A DNA stretch of 64,000 nucleotides from Pseudacidovorax sp. NFM-22 (lineage in GTDB: Bacteria > Pseudomonadota > Gammaproteobacteria > Burkholderiales > Burkholderiaceae_C). Shown here piece after piece: positions 12,338 to 20,822 of the stretch. The stretch lies in the NCBI RefSeq assembly GCF_021401245.1, contig NZ_JACBFY010000002.1, positions 372,001 to 436,000 of the forward strand, written 5' to 3'. Every line of letters starts with the position of its first letter. Within the stretch, counting starts at the first letter, position 1. Position numbers and translations under genes: made by a program. The notes under the pieces are model-generated. The model saw nothing but the letters and a program-made list of their open reading frames with translations, was not told where the DNA came from and searched no databases.

Positions 12338-12949
12338 ATGACCACCGCCCACCACCGCCGCCCCGTCGATCTGGCCAAGGCCTACCGCCTGCTCAACCAC
12401 GGCCCCACCGTGCTGGTGAGCGCGGCGGCGGGCGGCCGCCGCAACATCATGGCGGCCGCCTGGGCGATGCCGCTGGACTTCGATCCGCCCAAGGTGGCCG
12501 TTGTGCTCGACAAGAGCACCTACACCCGCGAGCTGCTGGAGGCCAGCGGCGAATTCGTGCTGCAGGTGCCGGTGCGGGCGCAGCTGGACCTGTGCAATGC
12601 GCTGGGCAGCGTCTCGGGCCGCGATACCGACGCGCTGAGCGGCGTCGACAAGTTCGAGGCCTATGGCCTCACCACCTTCGCGGGCAGCGTCACGGGCGCG
12701 CCCCTGCTGGAAGGCTGCGCCGCCTGGCTGGAATGCCGGCTGCTGCCCGAGCCGCCGATCCAGCAGCGCTACGACCTGTTCCTGGGCGAGGTGGTGGCGG
12801 CCCAGGCCGATGCCCGCGTCTTTTCGGAAGGTCGCTGGCACTTCGACGGGCAGGACGCGCTGCGCACCCTCCACCATGTGGCGGGCGGGCACTTCCTGAT
12901 CGACGGCGACGCGGCCGACGCGCAGCCGCTGGCACCGCTTCGGCGCTGA
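12338..12949 (+). CDS. Flavin reductase-family (FMN-binding split-barrel) protein
   Basis: The 203-residue product resembles flavin reductase-like FMN-binding split-barrel proteins: RNIMAAAWAMPLDFDPPKVAVVLDK is a family-type opening, followed by SGEFVLQVP and LFLGEVVAA. Family members reduce free flavin with NAD(P)H or act as flavin-dependent oxidoreductases in the cytosol. It follows dadA by 55 bases in the same direction and could share its riboswitch-controlled transcript. The partner monooxygenase, if any, is not in the window. Confidence 0.85.
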   Translation: MTTAHHRRPVDLAKAYRLLNHGPTVLVSAAAGGRRNIMAAAWAMPLDFDPPKVAVVLDKSTYTRELLEASGEFVLQVPVRAQLDLCNALGSVSGRDTDALSGVDKFEAYGLTTFAGSVTGAPLLEGCAAWLECRLLPEPPIQQRYDLFLGEVVAAQADARVFSEGRWHFDGQDALRTLHHVAGGHFLIDGDAADAQPLAPLRR

Positions 12950-12980
12950 ACCGGCCCGCCGCGCACTGCGGCGGTGCTTT

Positions 12981-13013
12981 TTGTACGCAATTTCCGGCGG
13001 CGATTGCGTGCAA
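12981..13013. promoter_or_regulatory. Candidate operator upstream of the ABC importer operon
   Basis: TTGTACGCAAT and ATTGCGTGCAA form an inverted repeat (10 of 11 positions pair) with an 11-base spacer, so the arms are centred two helical turns apart. It ends 43 bases before the ATPase start. A GntR-family regulator closes the operon and is the obvious candidate ligand. No -35/-10 pair is convincing. Confidence 0.45.
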
Positions 13014-13056
13014 ACAATGAGCGCACGCTGGCACACGCCTTGCGTAGGTCTGCGGC

Positions 13057-14088
13057 ATGGACGCCATCGCCACGCCATCGCCCGCCGCCATCGAGCTCGT
13101 CGCGCTGACCAAGCGCTATGCGCAGGGTGCGCCGGCCGTGGACGCCATCGACCTGCGCATCGCCAGCGGCAGCTACTGCTGCCTGCTCGGCCCCTCGGGC
13201 TGCGGCAAGAGCACCACGCTGCGCATGATCGCCGGCCACGAATCGGTGACCGGCGGCGACATCCTGCTGGAGAACCGCAACATCACCGACCTGCCCGCCG
13301 CCGCGCGTGGCACGGCCATGATGTTCCAGAGCTTCGCCCTCTTCCCACACCTGTCGGCGCTGGACAACGTGGCCTTCAGCCTCAAGATGAAAGGCGTGGC
13401 CAGGGCCGAGCGCCAGGCCCGCGCGCAGGACCTGCTGGAGCGCGTCTCGCTCGGCCACCTGGCGGAGCGCAAGCCGGGTGAGCTGTCCGGCGGCCAGCAG
13501 CAGCGCGTGGCGCTGGCCCGGGCGCTGATCACCCAGCCACGCGTGCTGCTGCTGGACGAGCCGCTGTCGGCCCTCGACCCCTTCCTGCGCGTGCAGATGC
13601 GCGCCGAGCTGCGGCGCTGGCAGAAGGAGCTGGGCCTGACCTTCATCCACGTCACGCATTCGCAGGAAGAGGCGATGGCGCTGGCCGACACCATGGTGGT
13701 GATGAACCAGGGCCGCATCGAACAGGTCGGCTCGCCGCATGCGGTCTACAACGCGCCGGCCACGGAGTTCGTGGCGCGCTTCATGGGCGGCCACAACGTG
13801 ATCCAGACCGGCGCCGGCAAGGTGGCGGTGCGCAACGACCACCTGCAGATCCGGCCCGCCGCCGCCGAGGCGCCCGCCACCGCCGCGCCCGGCCTGGGCG
13901 CCACCGTCACCGACGTCGAATACCAGGGCACCTACGTGCTGCTCGGCCTGCAGGCGCAGGACGCGGCCGGTGCCAACGGCGTCTCGGTGATGCTGCCCGA
14001 AGCCCGCTTCGCCGAACGGCCCTATGCCTTGGGCGAAGACGTGCACCTGTTCTGGGCGCCGCACCAGGCGCATGCACTGCCGGCCTGA
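13057..14088 (+). CDS. ABC importer ATPase, spermidine/putrescine (PotA) type
   Basis: The 343-residue ATPase powers an importer of the polyamine/iron/thiamine class. It has Walker A GPSGCGKST at residue 45, Q-loop MFQSFALFPH, signature LSGGQQQR near 143, Walker B LLLDEPLSALD near 163, the switch His in HVTHSQEEA, and a C-terminal TOBE-like domain from about 245. It is the first gene of a five-gene set with the receptor, two permeases and a GntR regulator. The substrate cannot be read from the sequence; polyamines or related small cations are likely for this class. Confidence 0.93.
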   Translation: MDAIATPSPAAIELVALTKRYAQGAPAVDAIDLRIASGSYCCLLGPSGCGKSTTLRMIAGHESVTGGDILLENRNITDLPAAARGTAMMFQSFALFPHLSALDNVAFSLKMKGVARAERQARAQDLLERVSLGHLAERKPGELSGGQQQRVALARALITQPRVLLLDEPLSALDPFLRVQMRAELRRWQKELGLTFIHVTHSQEEAMALADTMVVMNQGRIEQVGSPHAVYNAPATEFVARFMGGHNVIQTGAGKVAVRNDHLQIRPAAAEAPATAAPGLGATVTDVEYQGTYVLLGLQAQDAAGANGVSVMLPEARFAERPYALGEDVHLFWAPHQAHALPA

Positions 14089-14170
14089 GGCGCACGCCCC
14101 AGCCGTCGCCCCGTCCTTTCTTTTTTCCAACCGCGCTCGCGCTTCCTCATCCCCCAAGAAGGAGTCCTCG

Positions 14171-15451
14171 ATGTCCGACACGCTCGATCCCCGCACCCCC
14201 GGCCTTTCGCGCCGCAGCCTGCTGCAAGGCGGCGCCGGCATGGCCGGCATCCTGGCCACGGGCGCGGCGCCTTTCGTCCATGCGCAGGAGAAGATGGTGC
14301 TGCGCTACCTGGGCACCGCGGTGAACCAGGACAAGGCCATCGCCGAGAAGTTCAAGGCCGACACCGGCATCGAGATCCAGTACGTGGCCGTGACCACCGA
14401 CGACGTGACCAAGCGCGCCGTCACCGCCCCCAACAGCTTCGACCTGATCGACACCGAGTTCTTCTCGCTCAAGAAGATCGTGCCCACCGGCAACCTGAAG
14501 GGCATCGACGTCAAGCGGGTGAAGAACGCCGACAAGATCACCTCGCTCTTCACCAAGGGCGAAGTCGCCGGCAAGGCCGTGGGCGATCAGGGCACGGCGC
14601 CCAAGAAGGTGATCTTCCTCGAAGGCGAGAAGAGCAAGGTCTTCGCCAAGGCGCCCACGCAGTGGATGACGCTGATCCCCACCACCTACAACGCCGACAC
14701 GCTGGGCATCCGCCCCGACCTGATCAAGCGCCCGATCGAGAGCTGGGCCGAGCTGCTCAATCCCGAGTTCAAGGGCAAGGCCGCGATCCTGAACATCCCC
14801 TCCATCGGCATCATGGACGCGGCGATGGTGGTAGAGGCCAAGGGCATCCACAAATACAAGGACAAGGGCAACATGAGCAAGGCCGAGATCGACCTGACGA
14901 TCAAGACCCTGATCGAAGCCAAGAAGGCCGGCCAGTTCCGCGCGCTGTGGAAGGACTTCAACGAGTCGGTCAACCTGATGGCCTCGGGCGAGGTGGTGAT
15001 CCAGTCGATGTGGAGCCCCGCCGTGACGGCCGTGCGCAGCAAGGGCATCGACTGCGTGTTCCAGCCGCTCAAGGAAGGCTACCGCGCCTGGGCCTCGGGC
15101 TTCGGCCTGCCGGCCACGCTGTCGGGCAAGAAACTCGACGCCGCCTACGAGTTCATCAACTGGTTCCTCGACGGCTGGGCCGGTGCGTACCTCAACCGCC
15201 AGGGCTACTACAGCGCGGTGCTGGAGACGGCCAAGGCCAAGATGGAGCCCTACGAGTGGGCCTACTGGATGGAAGGCAAGCCGGCCACGCAGGACATCAA
15301 GAGCCCGCAGGGCGTGGTGATCGCCAAGGCCGGGAGCGTGCGCGACGGCGGCAGCTACGAGCAGCGCATGGGCGGCATCGCGTGCTGGAACGCGGTGATG
15401 GACGAGAACGAGTACATGGTCCGTAAATGGAACGAATTCGTGGCCGCATAA
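14171..15451 (+). CDS. Tat-exported ABC substrate-binding protein, PotD/ABC-Fe class
   Basis: The 426-residue periplasmic receptor begins with a twin-arginine signal (LSRRSLLQGGAGMAG, cleavage probably after VHAQ near residue 38). The mature part has the layout of PotD-like extracellular binding proteins, with EKFKADTGIEIQYV early and SWAELLNPEFKGKAAI in the middle. A GAAGGAG ribosome site precedes the ATG at 14171. Use of Tat instead of Sec export suggests folding before translocation. It follows the ATPase by 82 bases. A structured repeat block separates it from the permease genes, which could let the receptor be made in excess. Confidence 0.92.
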   Translation: MSDTLDPRTPGLSRRSLLQGGAGMAGILATGAAPFVHAQEKMVLRYLGTAVNQDKAIAEKFKADTGIEIQYVAVTTDDVTKRAVTAPNSFDLIDTEFFSLKKIVPTGNLKGIDVKRVKNADKITSLFTKGEVAGKAVGDQGTAPKKVIFLEGEKSKVFAKAPTQWMTLIPTTYNADTLGIRPDLIKRPIESWAELLNPEFKGKAAILNIPSIGIMDAAMVVEAKGIHKYKDKGNMSKAEIDLTIKTLIEAKKAGQFRALWKDFNESVNLMASGEVVIQSMWSPAVTAVRSKGIDCVFQPLKEGYRAWASGFGLPATLSGKKLDAAYEFINWFLDGWAGAYLNRQGYYSAVLETAKAKMEPYEWAYWMEGKPATQDIKSPQGVVIAKAGSVRDGGSYEQRMGGIACWNAVMDENEYMVRKWNEFVAA

Positions 15452-15477
15452 AGGGACCACCCCCGTTGCTTGCTCAC

Positions 15478-15560
15478 TTCGTGTAGCCGCCTCCCCCCTC
15501 AAGGGGGCGCACCCAGCGGCCCGGCAAAGCCGGTTCCGCGGGTGCTCCCGCGGCGGCTCG
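15478..15560 (+). repeat. Family A post-stop element, copy A4
   Basis: It follows the receptor gene in sense orientation. It has a C-run/G-run hairpin CCCCCTCAAGGGGG and a third hairpin with inner stem CCGGC-AAA-GCCGG inside GCACCCAGCGG/CCGCGGGTGC. Relative to the A2 copy both stems carry paired substitutions. Together with the family B block it fills the 381-base gap between receptor and first permease. Confidence 0.8.
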
Positions 15561-15623
15561 CTGCGCTTGCCGATCTCTACATCCTTGGCTGAAATGAAGC
15601 GTCCTGACCTGTGCTGTCCTGCG

Positions 15624-15740
15624 CCCCTCTCCCCTCGCGGGAGAGGGGTTGGGGAGAGGGGGTGCGCGGGTCATAACGAGCGTGTGCCTTGCAACCGTCG
15701 CAGCCCCCTCTCCCCAGCCCTCTCCCACAAGGGGAGAGGG
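15624..15740. repeat. Family B inverted-repeat block, copy B1
   Basis: Two CTCTCCC-rich hairpin halves (CTCCCCTCGCGGGAGAGGGG at the left and CTCTCCCACAAGGGGAGAG at the right) flank about 50 bases of non-conserved sequence. The same architecture is at 48069-48187. Confidence 0.8.
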
Positions 15741-15832
15741 AGCAAGACGCCGTTCGTGTGTCGCCGCACGGTCCCCGCCGCTGCGCAAATTTCACGCGGC
15801 GCGGATGGCGCACAGCGCCAGGAAAAAACCCT

Positions 15833-16750
15833 ATGAGTGCTCCCGCATCCAGCGTCCATGCTCCTGCGCCGATGGAAGGCGGGGTCAAGCCGTGGTGGCA
15901 GGCGGCGCCGTTCGCGCTGGTGTTCCTGCTGTTCTTCGTGGTGCCGCTGGTGCTGATCGGCATGGTCAGCCTGTGGGACTTCAACGAGTACGAGCTGATC
16001 CCCGCGGTCTCGCTGCGCAACTACCTCGCGATCTTCGAGGGCTGCTCGCACCTCACGGACAACGGCGACCTGTGCGTGACGCTGTCGACCTACCTGTCGA
16101 CCTTCAAGTTCTGCCTGCTGGTGTGGGCGATCACGCTGCTGCTGGGTTTTGCAGTGGCGTACTTCCTCGCCTTCCATGTCCGCACGCCGGGCATGCAGAC
16201 GCTGCTGTTCGTGCTGTGCACGGTGCCCTTCTGGACCAGCAACGTGATCCGCATGATCTCGTGGGTGCCGCTGCTGGGCCGCAACGGGCTGGTCAACCAG
16301 ACGCTGATGGGCCTGGGGCTGGTGCACGAGCCGGTGGAGTGGCTGCTGTTCTCCGACTTCTCGGTGGTGCTGGCCTTCGTGCACCTCTACACCATGTTCA
16401 TGATCGTGCCGATCTTCAACAGCATGATGCGCATCGACCGCAGCCTGCTCGAAGCGGCCGACGACTGCGGCGCCTCGGGCTGGCAGACGCTGTGGAACGT
16501 GATCGTGCCGCTGTCGCGCACCGGCATCCTGATCGGCTCCATCTTCGTCATCACCATCGTGATGGGCGACTTCGTCACCATCGGCGTGATGGGCGGCCAG
16601 CAGATCGCCTCGGTGGGCAAGATCATCCAGGTGCAGACCAGCTACCTGCAGTTCCCGCTGGCGGCGGCCAACGCGGTGATCCTGCTGGCGGTGGTGCTGA
16701 TGATCATCTGGGCCTTGACGCGGGTGGTGGACATCCGGAAAGAGCTTTGA
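15833..16750 (+). CDS. ABC importer permease 1 (PotB type)
   Basis: The 305-residue inner-membrane permease has about six hydrophobic segments (first near residues 26-48, FALVFLLFFVVPLVLIGMV). It shows the ABC permease EAA-like loop SLLEAADDCGASGWQTLWNVIVPLS, which docks on the ATPase. It pairs with the second permease to form the channel. The ATG at 15833 follows AGGAAAA. It is separated from the receptor gene by repeat blocks and from the second permease by another family A element, so each step of this operon carries a structured spacer. Confidence 0.92.
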   Translation: MSAPASSVHAPAPMEGGVKPWWQAAPFALVFLLFFVVPLVLIGMVSLWDFNEYELIPAVSLRNYLAIFEGCSHLTDNGDLCVTLSTYLSTFKFCLLVWAITLLLGFAVAYFLAFHVRTPGMQTLLFVLCTVPFWTSNVIRMISWVPLLGRNGLVNQTLMGLGLVHEPVEWLLFSDFSVVLAFVHLYTMFMIVPIFNSMMRIDRSLLEAADDCGASGWQTLWNVIVPLSRTGILIGSIFVITIVMGDFVTIGVMGGQQIASVGKIIQVQTSYLQFPLAAANAVILLAVVLMIIWALTRVVDIRKEL

Positions 16751-16752
16751 CC

Positions 16753-16850
16753 CACCCCCGTGGCGCCTTCGGCGCCTCCCCCTCGAGGGGGCGGCACCAG
16801 CGGCCCGGCGGAGCCGGTTCCGCGGTGCCACCCGCGAAGACCGGCGACGA
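16753..16850 (+). repeat. Family A post-stop element, copy A5
   Basis: It begins directly after the permease 1 stop, in the same sense. Hairpin 1 is GGCGCC-TTC-GGCGCC, hairpin 2 is CCCCCTCGAGGGGG, and hairpin 3 has inner stem CCGGC-GGA-GCCGG with outer GGCACCAGCGG/CCGCGGTGCC. Both hairpin 3 stems stay paired although the outer one is a base shorter than in A4. Confidence 0.8.
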
Positions 16851-16882
16851 CAGCAACGATAGCGACGACAGGAGCGACTTTC

Positions 16883-17776
16883 ATGCAGGCTCGGGTTTCT
16901 GAGGCGCGTGCGCCGGGGTTCTGGCCGCTGGCAGCGGTGTTCGTGCTGTTCGTGCTCTTCCTGTACGGGCCGATGTTCACCATCTTCGTGCTGTCCTTCC
17001 AGGGGCCGGAGGGCGGGCTCACCTTTCCGATGCGGGGGGTGTCGCTGCACTGGTTCCGGCAGCTGGCGGAGGGGCTGGGCACGGTGGACATCGGGGCGGC
17101 CTTCCGGCGCTCGCTGGCGCTGGGCACGGCGGTGATGGCGCTGACGGTGGGGCTGTCGGTGCTGGCGGGGCTGGCCTTCCGCAAGCGGCTGGCGGGCGGC
17201 GGCGCGCTGTTCTACGTGAGCATCGCCAGCCTGATCATGCCGTCCATCATCGTGTCGCTGGGCATCGGCCTGCAGTTCCGGCTGATCGACACCGGCCTCA
17301 AGTCGGCGCTGGCCGCGCTGGGCGCGGACGGCATGCTCGAAAATTACGGCACTGCGCTCGGCCTGTTCACCTCGGCCCTGGGCGCCCACCTCACCTGGAC
17401 GCTGCCTTTCGGCCTGCTCATCATGTTCGCCGTGTTCAACCGCTTCAACCCCGCCTACGAGGAGGCCGCCCGCGATCTGGGCGCCACGCCGTGGCAGAGC
17501 TTCCGCCATGTGGTGCTGCCGCTGATCGGCCCCTCCATCGTCGGCATCGGCATGTTCGGCTTCACGCTGAGCTGGGACGAGATCGCCCGCACCTCGCAGG
17601 CCGTCGGCGACGTCAACACCCTGCCGCTGGAGCTGCAGGGCCTGACCTCCACCGTCACCACGCCGGCCATCTATGCGCTGGGCACGGTCACCACCGTGGT
17701 GTCGCTGGGCGTGATGGGCCTCACCGTGGGCCTGGCGCTGCTGCTGCGCCGCCGCCAGACGCCGGGCCGCCGATGA
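16883..17776 (+). CDS. ABC importer permease 2 (PotC type)
   Basis: The 297-residue inner-membrane protein has about six hydrophobic segments and the EAA-type loop YEEAARDLGATPWQSFRHVVLP near residues 190-215. It is the second half of the transmembrane channel with permease 1. The ATG at 16883 lies 10 bases after GGAG; upstream in-frame codons run through the family A repeat and were discarded. Its stop overlaps the GntR start (ATGA, 17773-17776), which indicates translational coupling of transporter and regulator. Confidence 0.92.
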   Translation: MQARVSEARAPGFWPLAAVFVLFVLFLYGPMFTIFVLSFQGPEGGLTFPMRGVSLHWFRQLAEGLGTVDIGAAFRRSLALGTAVMALTVGLSVLAGLAFRKRLAGGGALFYVSIASLIMPSIIVSLGIGLQFRLIDTGLKSALAALGADGMLENYGTALGLFTSALGAHLTWTLPFGLLIMFAVFNRFNPAYEEAARDLGATPWQSFRHVVLPLIGPSIVGIGMFGFTLSWDEIARTSQAVGDVNTLPLELQGLTSTVTTPAIYALGTVTTVVSLGVMGLTVGLALLLRRRQTPGRR

Positions 17777-18501
17777 CATCGGACGACAGCAGCCCCGCCG
17801 CCGCGACCACGGCGCTGACCGAGGCGCAGATGTACGAGCGCATCGTCTCGGCCATCCTCGACCACAAGCTGCCGCCCGGCACCAAGCTGGTGGAAGACAA
17901 GCTGGCCAGCGCCTTCGGCGTCTCGCGCACGCGCATCCGTCCGGTGCTGGTGCGCCTGGCCAACGAGCAGGTGGTCACGCTCACGCCCAACCGCGGCGCC
18001 ACCATCGCCGAGCCCACGCAGGAAGAGGCGCGCGAGGTCTTCGGCGCGCGGCGGCTGATCGAGCCGACGCTGGTCGAGCTGTTCGTGGCCCGCGCCAGCG
18101 ATGCCGACGTGCAGCGCCTGCGCGCCTCGGCCGAGGCGGAGGAGACGGCCCGCACCAGCGGCGACATGCGTCGCGCGATCCGTCTTGCGGGCGACTTCCA
18201 CCTGGCCATCGCCGAGCGCTCGGGCAACCAGACGCTGGGCCGCATCCTGCGGGAGCTGATCTCGCGCACCTCGCTGATCCTGATGACCTACAGCTCGGCC
18301 CATGCCGACGAGCGGGAAGAGGCCACGGCCTGCGGCTGCCGCGAGCACCGGGCGCTGATCGACGCCATCCGCCTGCGCGATGCACCGGAGGCGGCAAGGC
18401 GTATGCACGAGCACCTGACGCGGCTGGAGTCGCAGCTGGCCTTCGATTCGCGGCCGGAGACGGCCGGCGACCTGGCGCGGCTGCTGGGCGTGGTGGGCTG
18501 A
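17773..18501 (+). CDS. GntR-family (FadR/FCD) transcriptional regulator
   Basis: The 242-residue product has an N-terminal winged helix (about residues 18-80: LPPGTKLVEDKLASAFGVSRTRIRPVL) and an all-helical FCD ligand domain (about 90-230) with the metal-site pattern DFHLAIAE. FCD regulators bind small organic acids or amines and release DNA. The start overlaps the permease 2 stop, so it is made with the importer and probably feeds back on it. The inverted repeat at 12981-13013 is the best candidate site. Effector unknown. Confidence 0.92.
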   Translation: MTSDDSSPAAATTALTEAQMYERIVSAILDHKLPPGTKLVEDKLASAFGVSRTRIRPVLVRLANEQVVTLTPNRGATIAEPTQEEAREVFGARRLIEPTLVELFVARASDADVQRLRASAEAEETARTSGDMRRAIRLAGDFHLAIAERSGNQTLGRILRELISRTSLILMTYSSAHADEREEATACGCREHRALIDAIRLRDAPEAARRMHEHLTRLESQLAFDSRPETAGDLARLLGVVG

Positions 18502-18535
18502 GACGGCCCGGCGACCCTGCGCAGGACCTGTGCCG

Positions 18536-18595
18536 GGTTGGTCGAAGGGTCGAAGGGTGGGTGCCCAGGCTTCGACAGGCTCAGCCCGAACGGTG
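18536..18595. repeat. REP-like repeat, family C copy 2
   Basis: It contains TTGGTCGAAGGGTCGAAGGG followed by GGCTTCGACAGGCTCAGCC and CCGAACGG, the same right arm as the copy at 5031-5101. It lies between convergent genes, GntR and DUF2127. Confidence 0.75.
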
Positions 18596-18600
18596 GCGGA

Positions 18601-19089
18601 TCAATTGACGCGCAGTGGAAGGCCCGGCGCGGCCGCATGCCGGCGCAGCCACAGCGCCCGCACCATGACGCCCACCACCGTCAGGTTGGCGGCCAGCGTG
18701 ACCACGTCCAGCCAGTGCATGTGGCGCACCAGCGCCAGCACCTCAAAGGGCAGGTAGATGGCGCCACTGAGAGCGCCCAGCCACTCGGCCCAGGCCCGCT
18801 CGCGGAACAGGCCGTAGGCCTCGGTGAAGCGCACCAGCGCATAGGCCGCCGCCCCGGCCGACAGCAGCGCCAGCCGGCCGTCCTGCAGATGGGCCGCGAA
18901 GTCGATGAAGACCTGCGGCTCGTGCGAGGCGGGGTTGAGGTGCAGGTGATGCACCAGGTGCTCGGCCACCGTGCGCAGGTCCTTGTGCAGCAGCAGGAGC
19001 AGCCCTGACGCCGCAGCGACGGCGAGCACGCCCTTGAAGGCTTCGATGAGGGCGACCAGCCGGATGGCGCGGGCGGAGCGGGAATGCAT
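18601..19089 (-). CDS. DUF2127-family membrane protein
   Basis: The 162-residue product is a small polytopic membrane protein matching the DUF2127 pattern: an N-terminal VALIEAFKGVLAVAAASGLLLLLH, central FTEAYGLFRERAWAEWLGALSGAIYLPFE, and a final helix ending in arginines. About four hydrophobic segments are visible. The family has no established function. It stands alone, 54 bases from the GST gene on the same strand. Confidence 0.85.
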   Translation of the reverse strand: MHSRSARAIRLVALIEAFKGVLAVAAASGLLLLLHKDLRTVAEHLVHHLHLNPASHEPQVFIDFAAHLQDGRLALLSAGAAAYALVRFTEAYGLFRERAWAEWLGALSGAIYLPFEVLALVRHMHWLDVVTLAANLTVVGVMVRALWLRRHAAAPGLPLRVN

Positions 19090-19143
19090 CGCGGGATGAT
19101 CGCACGGCCCCCCGACGCCGCCGGGTCGGCGCGGCCGGCTCTT

Positions 19144-19767
19144 TCAGGCGTGCGGCCAGCGCACGAAGGCGGGCAGCGCCTCGGCCTCGGCCGAGAAGGC
19201 CGCCTGCATCGGAAAGTCCGCGGGCGCCAGCACGCCCGGCAGCAACTGCTGCGTGAAATGCCAGCTGACAGCAATGGCAATGCCGGCATGACCGATGGCC
19301 CCGGCGCGGGCGCCGCCGGGCACGGGCGCGCGGCGCATCTCGGCCTCCAGCAACTGCCAGGCGGTGCGCATCTGGCCCGTCACGCGCTCCGACCAGGGCG
19401 CATGTTGCCGCTCGGCCGGGCGCAGTTCGCGCTCGTAGACGGCCTGCACCGCCTTCTCGCAGGCCGCCAGGGCCAGGCCGGTCAGGCGCAGGGCCCGCAC
19501 GCGGTCGGTGGCATCGGTCGGCCACAGGCTGCGGCCCGGGCCGGCGAGTTGCTCCGCGTGCATCAGGATCAGGGTCGAATCCATCAGCGCCTGGCCGTCG
19601 TCCAGCACCAGCGTGGGCGCCTTCACCACCGGGTTGTGGCGGCGGAATTCCTCCATCTGCCGGAAGACCGACAGGGGCTTCGATTCGAAGGGCAGCCCCA
19701 GCAGCTCCAGGGCGATGGCGGTGCGCCGGACGTAGGGCGAGTCCAGCATGCCGATCAGTTGCATCAT
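19144..19767 (-). CDS. Glutathione S-transferase family protein
   Basis: The 207-residue protein has an N-terminal thioredoxin-like domain with the GST segments LDSPYVRRTAIALELLGLPFE and NPVVKAPTLVLDDGQALMDSTLIL (the cis-Pro and glutathione-binding Asp-Ser pair), and a helical C-terminal domain. It may conjugate or reduce small electrophiles in the cytosol. Two adjacent ATG codons (19767, 19764) can both start it. It is divergent from a LysR regulator across 130 bases, a common regulatory pairing. Confidence 0.9.
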   Translation of the reverse strand: MMQLIGMLDSPYVRRTAIALELLGLPFESKPLSVFRQMEEFRRHNPVVKAPTLVLDDGQALMDSTLILMHAEQLAGPGRSLWPTDATDRVRALRLTGLALAACEKAVQAVYERELRPAERQHAPWSERVTGQMRTAWQLLEAEMRRAPVPGGARAGAIGHAGIAIAVSWHFTQQLLPGVLAPADFPMQAAFSAEAEALPAFVRWPHA

Positions 19768-19897
19768 TTCAGTTCCACTTCAGCAAGTCAGGCGGGCATC
19801 AGTGCCGCCCCTTTCAATCTACCCTGCGGCCACGGCAAGAACCATCGACTTGTTCTGCGCCAATCCGTTAGTTCTTCTTCAACGACCCCCGCCTTCC

Positions 19898-20794
19898 ATG
19901 AGCGACCTGCCGCCCCTGCAAGCCCTGCGATGCTTCGAGGCCGTGGCCCGGCTGGGCAGCGTCACCCGCGCGGCCGAGACGCTGCACGTCACCCATTCGG
20001 CCGTGAGCCAGCAGCTGCGGCACCTCGAATCGCTGCTGGGCCTGGCGCTGTTCGAGCGCGAGGGCCGCGGCCTGCGGCTGTCCGAGAACGGCCGGCTCTA
20101 TGCGCTGCAGGTGCGCGCCGCCCTCTCGGACATCGGCGATGCCACCCGCAGCCTGCGGGTGCGCCCGCGCGAGGGCGAGCTGGTGGTGTCGGTGATCCCC
20201 TCCTTCGGCCTGCACTGGCTGCTGCCGCGACTGCCGCGCTTTGCCGAGCGCCATCCGCATGAGCGCATCCGCCTGCAGGCCGGCCTGGACGTGCAGGACC
20301 TGCGCCAGGGCGCGGCGGACGTCGCCATCCGCATGGGCCATGGCCCCTGGGAAGGCCTGAGCCAGCAGCCGCTGTTCGAGGACGAGCTGCTGATGGTGGC
20401 CGCGCCGCATTTCCGCGGCGGCCAGTTGCCGGCCACGCCGGCCGAGGTGCTGGCCTGCCCGCCGGTGCGCTCGGCCGAATCCTGGTCGAGCTGGTGCGAG
20501 GCCGTGGGCCTGCCCGAACCGCCGCCGCTCGCCGGCCTGTGGATCAACGATTCCAACCTCACGATCGAGGCCGTGCGCCTGGGCCAGGGCGTGGCACTGG
20601 AGCGGCGGAGCATCGTCCACGGCCTGCTGCAGCGCGGCGAGCTGGTGGCGCTGACCGACGTGCGCGTGCCCTATCCCTATCCGTACTGGCTGGTGTGGCC
20701 CATCACGGGCGGGCGGCGGGGGCCGCCGACCGCCTTCGGCGACTGGCTCGCCGAGGAAGTGGCGACCTACCGGGCCGAGCTGGCGGGCGCTTGA
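19898..20794 (+). CDS. LysR-family transcriptional regulator (GcvA-like)
   Basis: The 298-residue product has an N-terminal winged helix (LQALRCFEAVARLGSVTRAAETLHVTHSAVSQQ, residues about 7-40) and a C-terminal periplasmic-binding-like effector domain. The pattern LEREGRGLRLSENGR-like and the tail PYPYWLVWP resemble the GcvA subgroup. Divergent placement next to the GST gene suggests it controls that gene. I could not pick one convincing T-N11-A site in the intergenic region. Confidence 0.9.
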   Translation: MSDLPPLQALRCFEAVARLGSVTRAAETLHVTHSAVSQQLRHLESLLGLALFEREGRGLRLSENGRLYALQVRAALSDIGDATRSLRVRPREGELVVSVIPSFGLHWLLPRLPRFAERHPHERIRLQAGLDVQDLRQGAADVAIRMGHGPWEGLSQQPLFEDELLMVAAPHFRGGQLPATPAEVLACPPVRSAESWSSWCEAVGLPEPPPLAGLWINDSNLTIEAVRLGQGVALERRSIVHGLLQRGELVALTDVRVPYPYPYWLVWPITGGRRGPPTAFGDWLAEEVATYRAELAGA

Positions 20795-20822
20795 GGCCGC
20801 CGTTCGGCCCCGTCCGAGCGCG

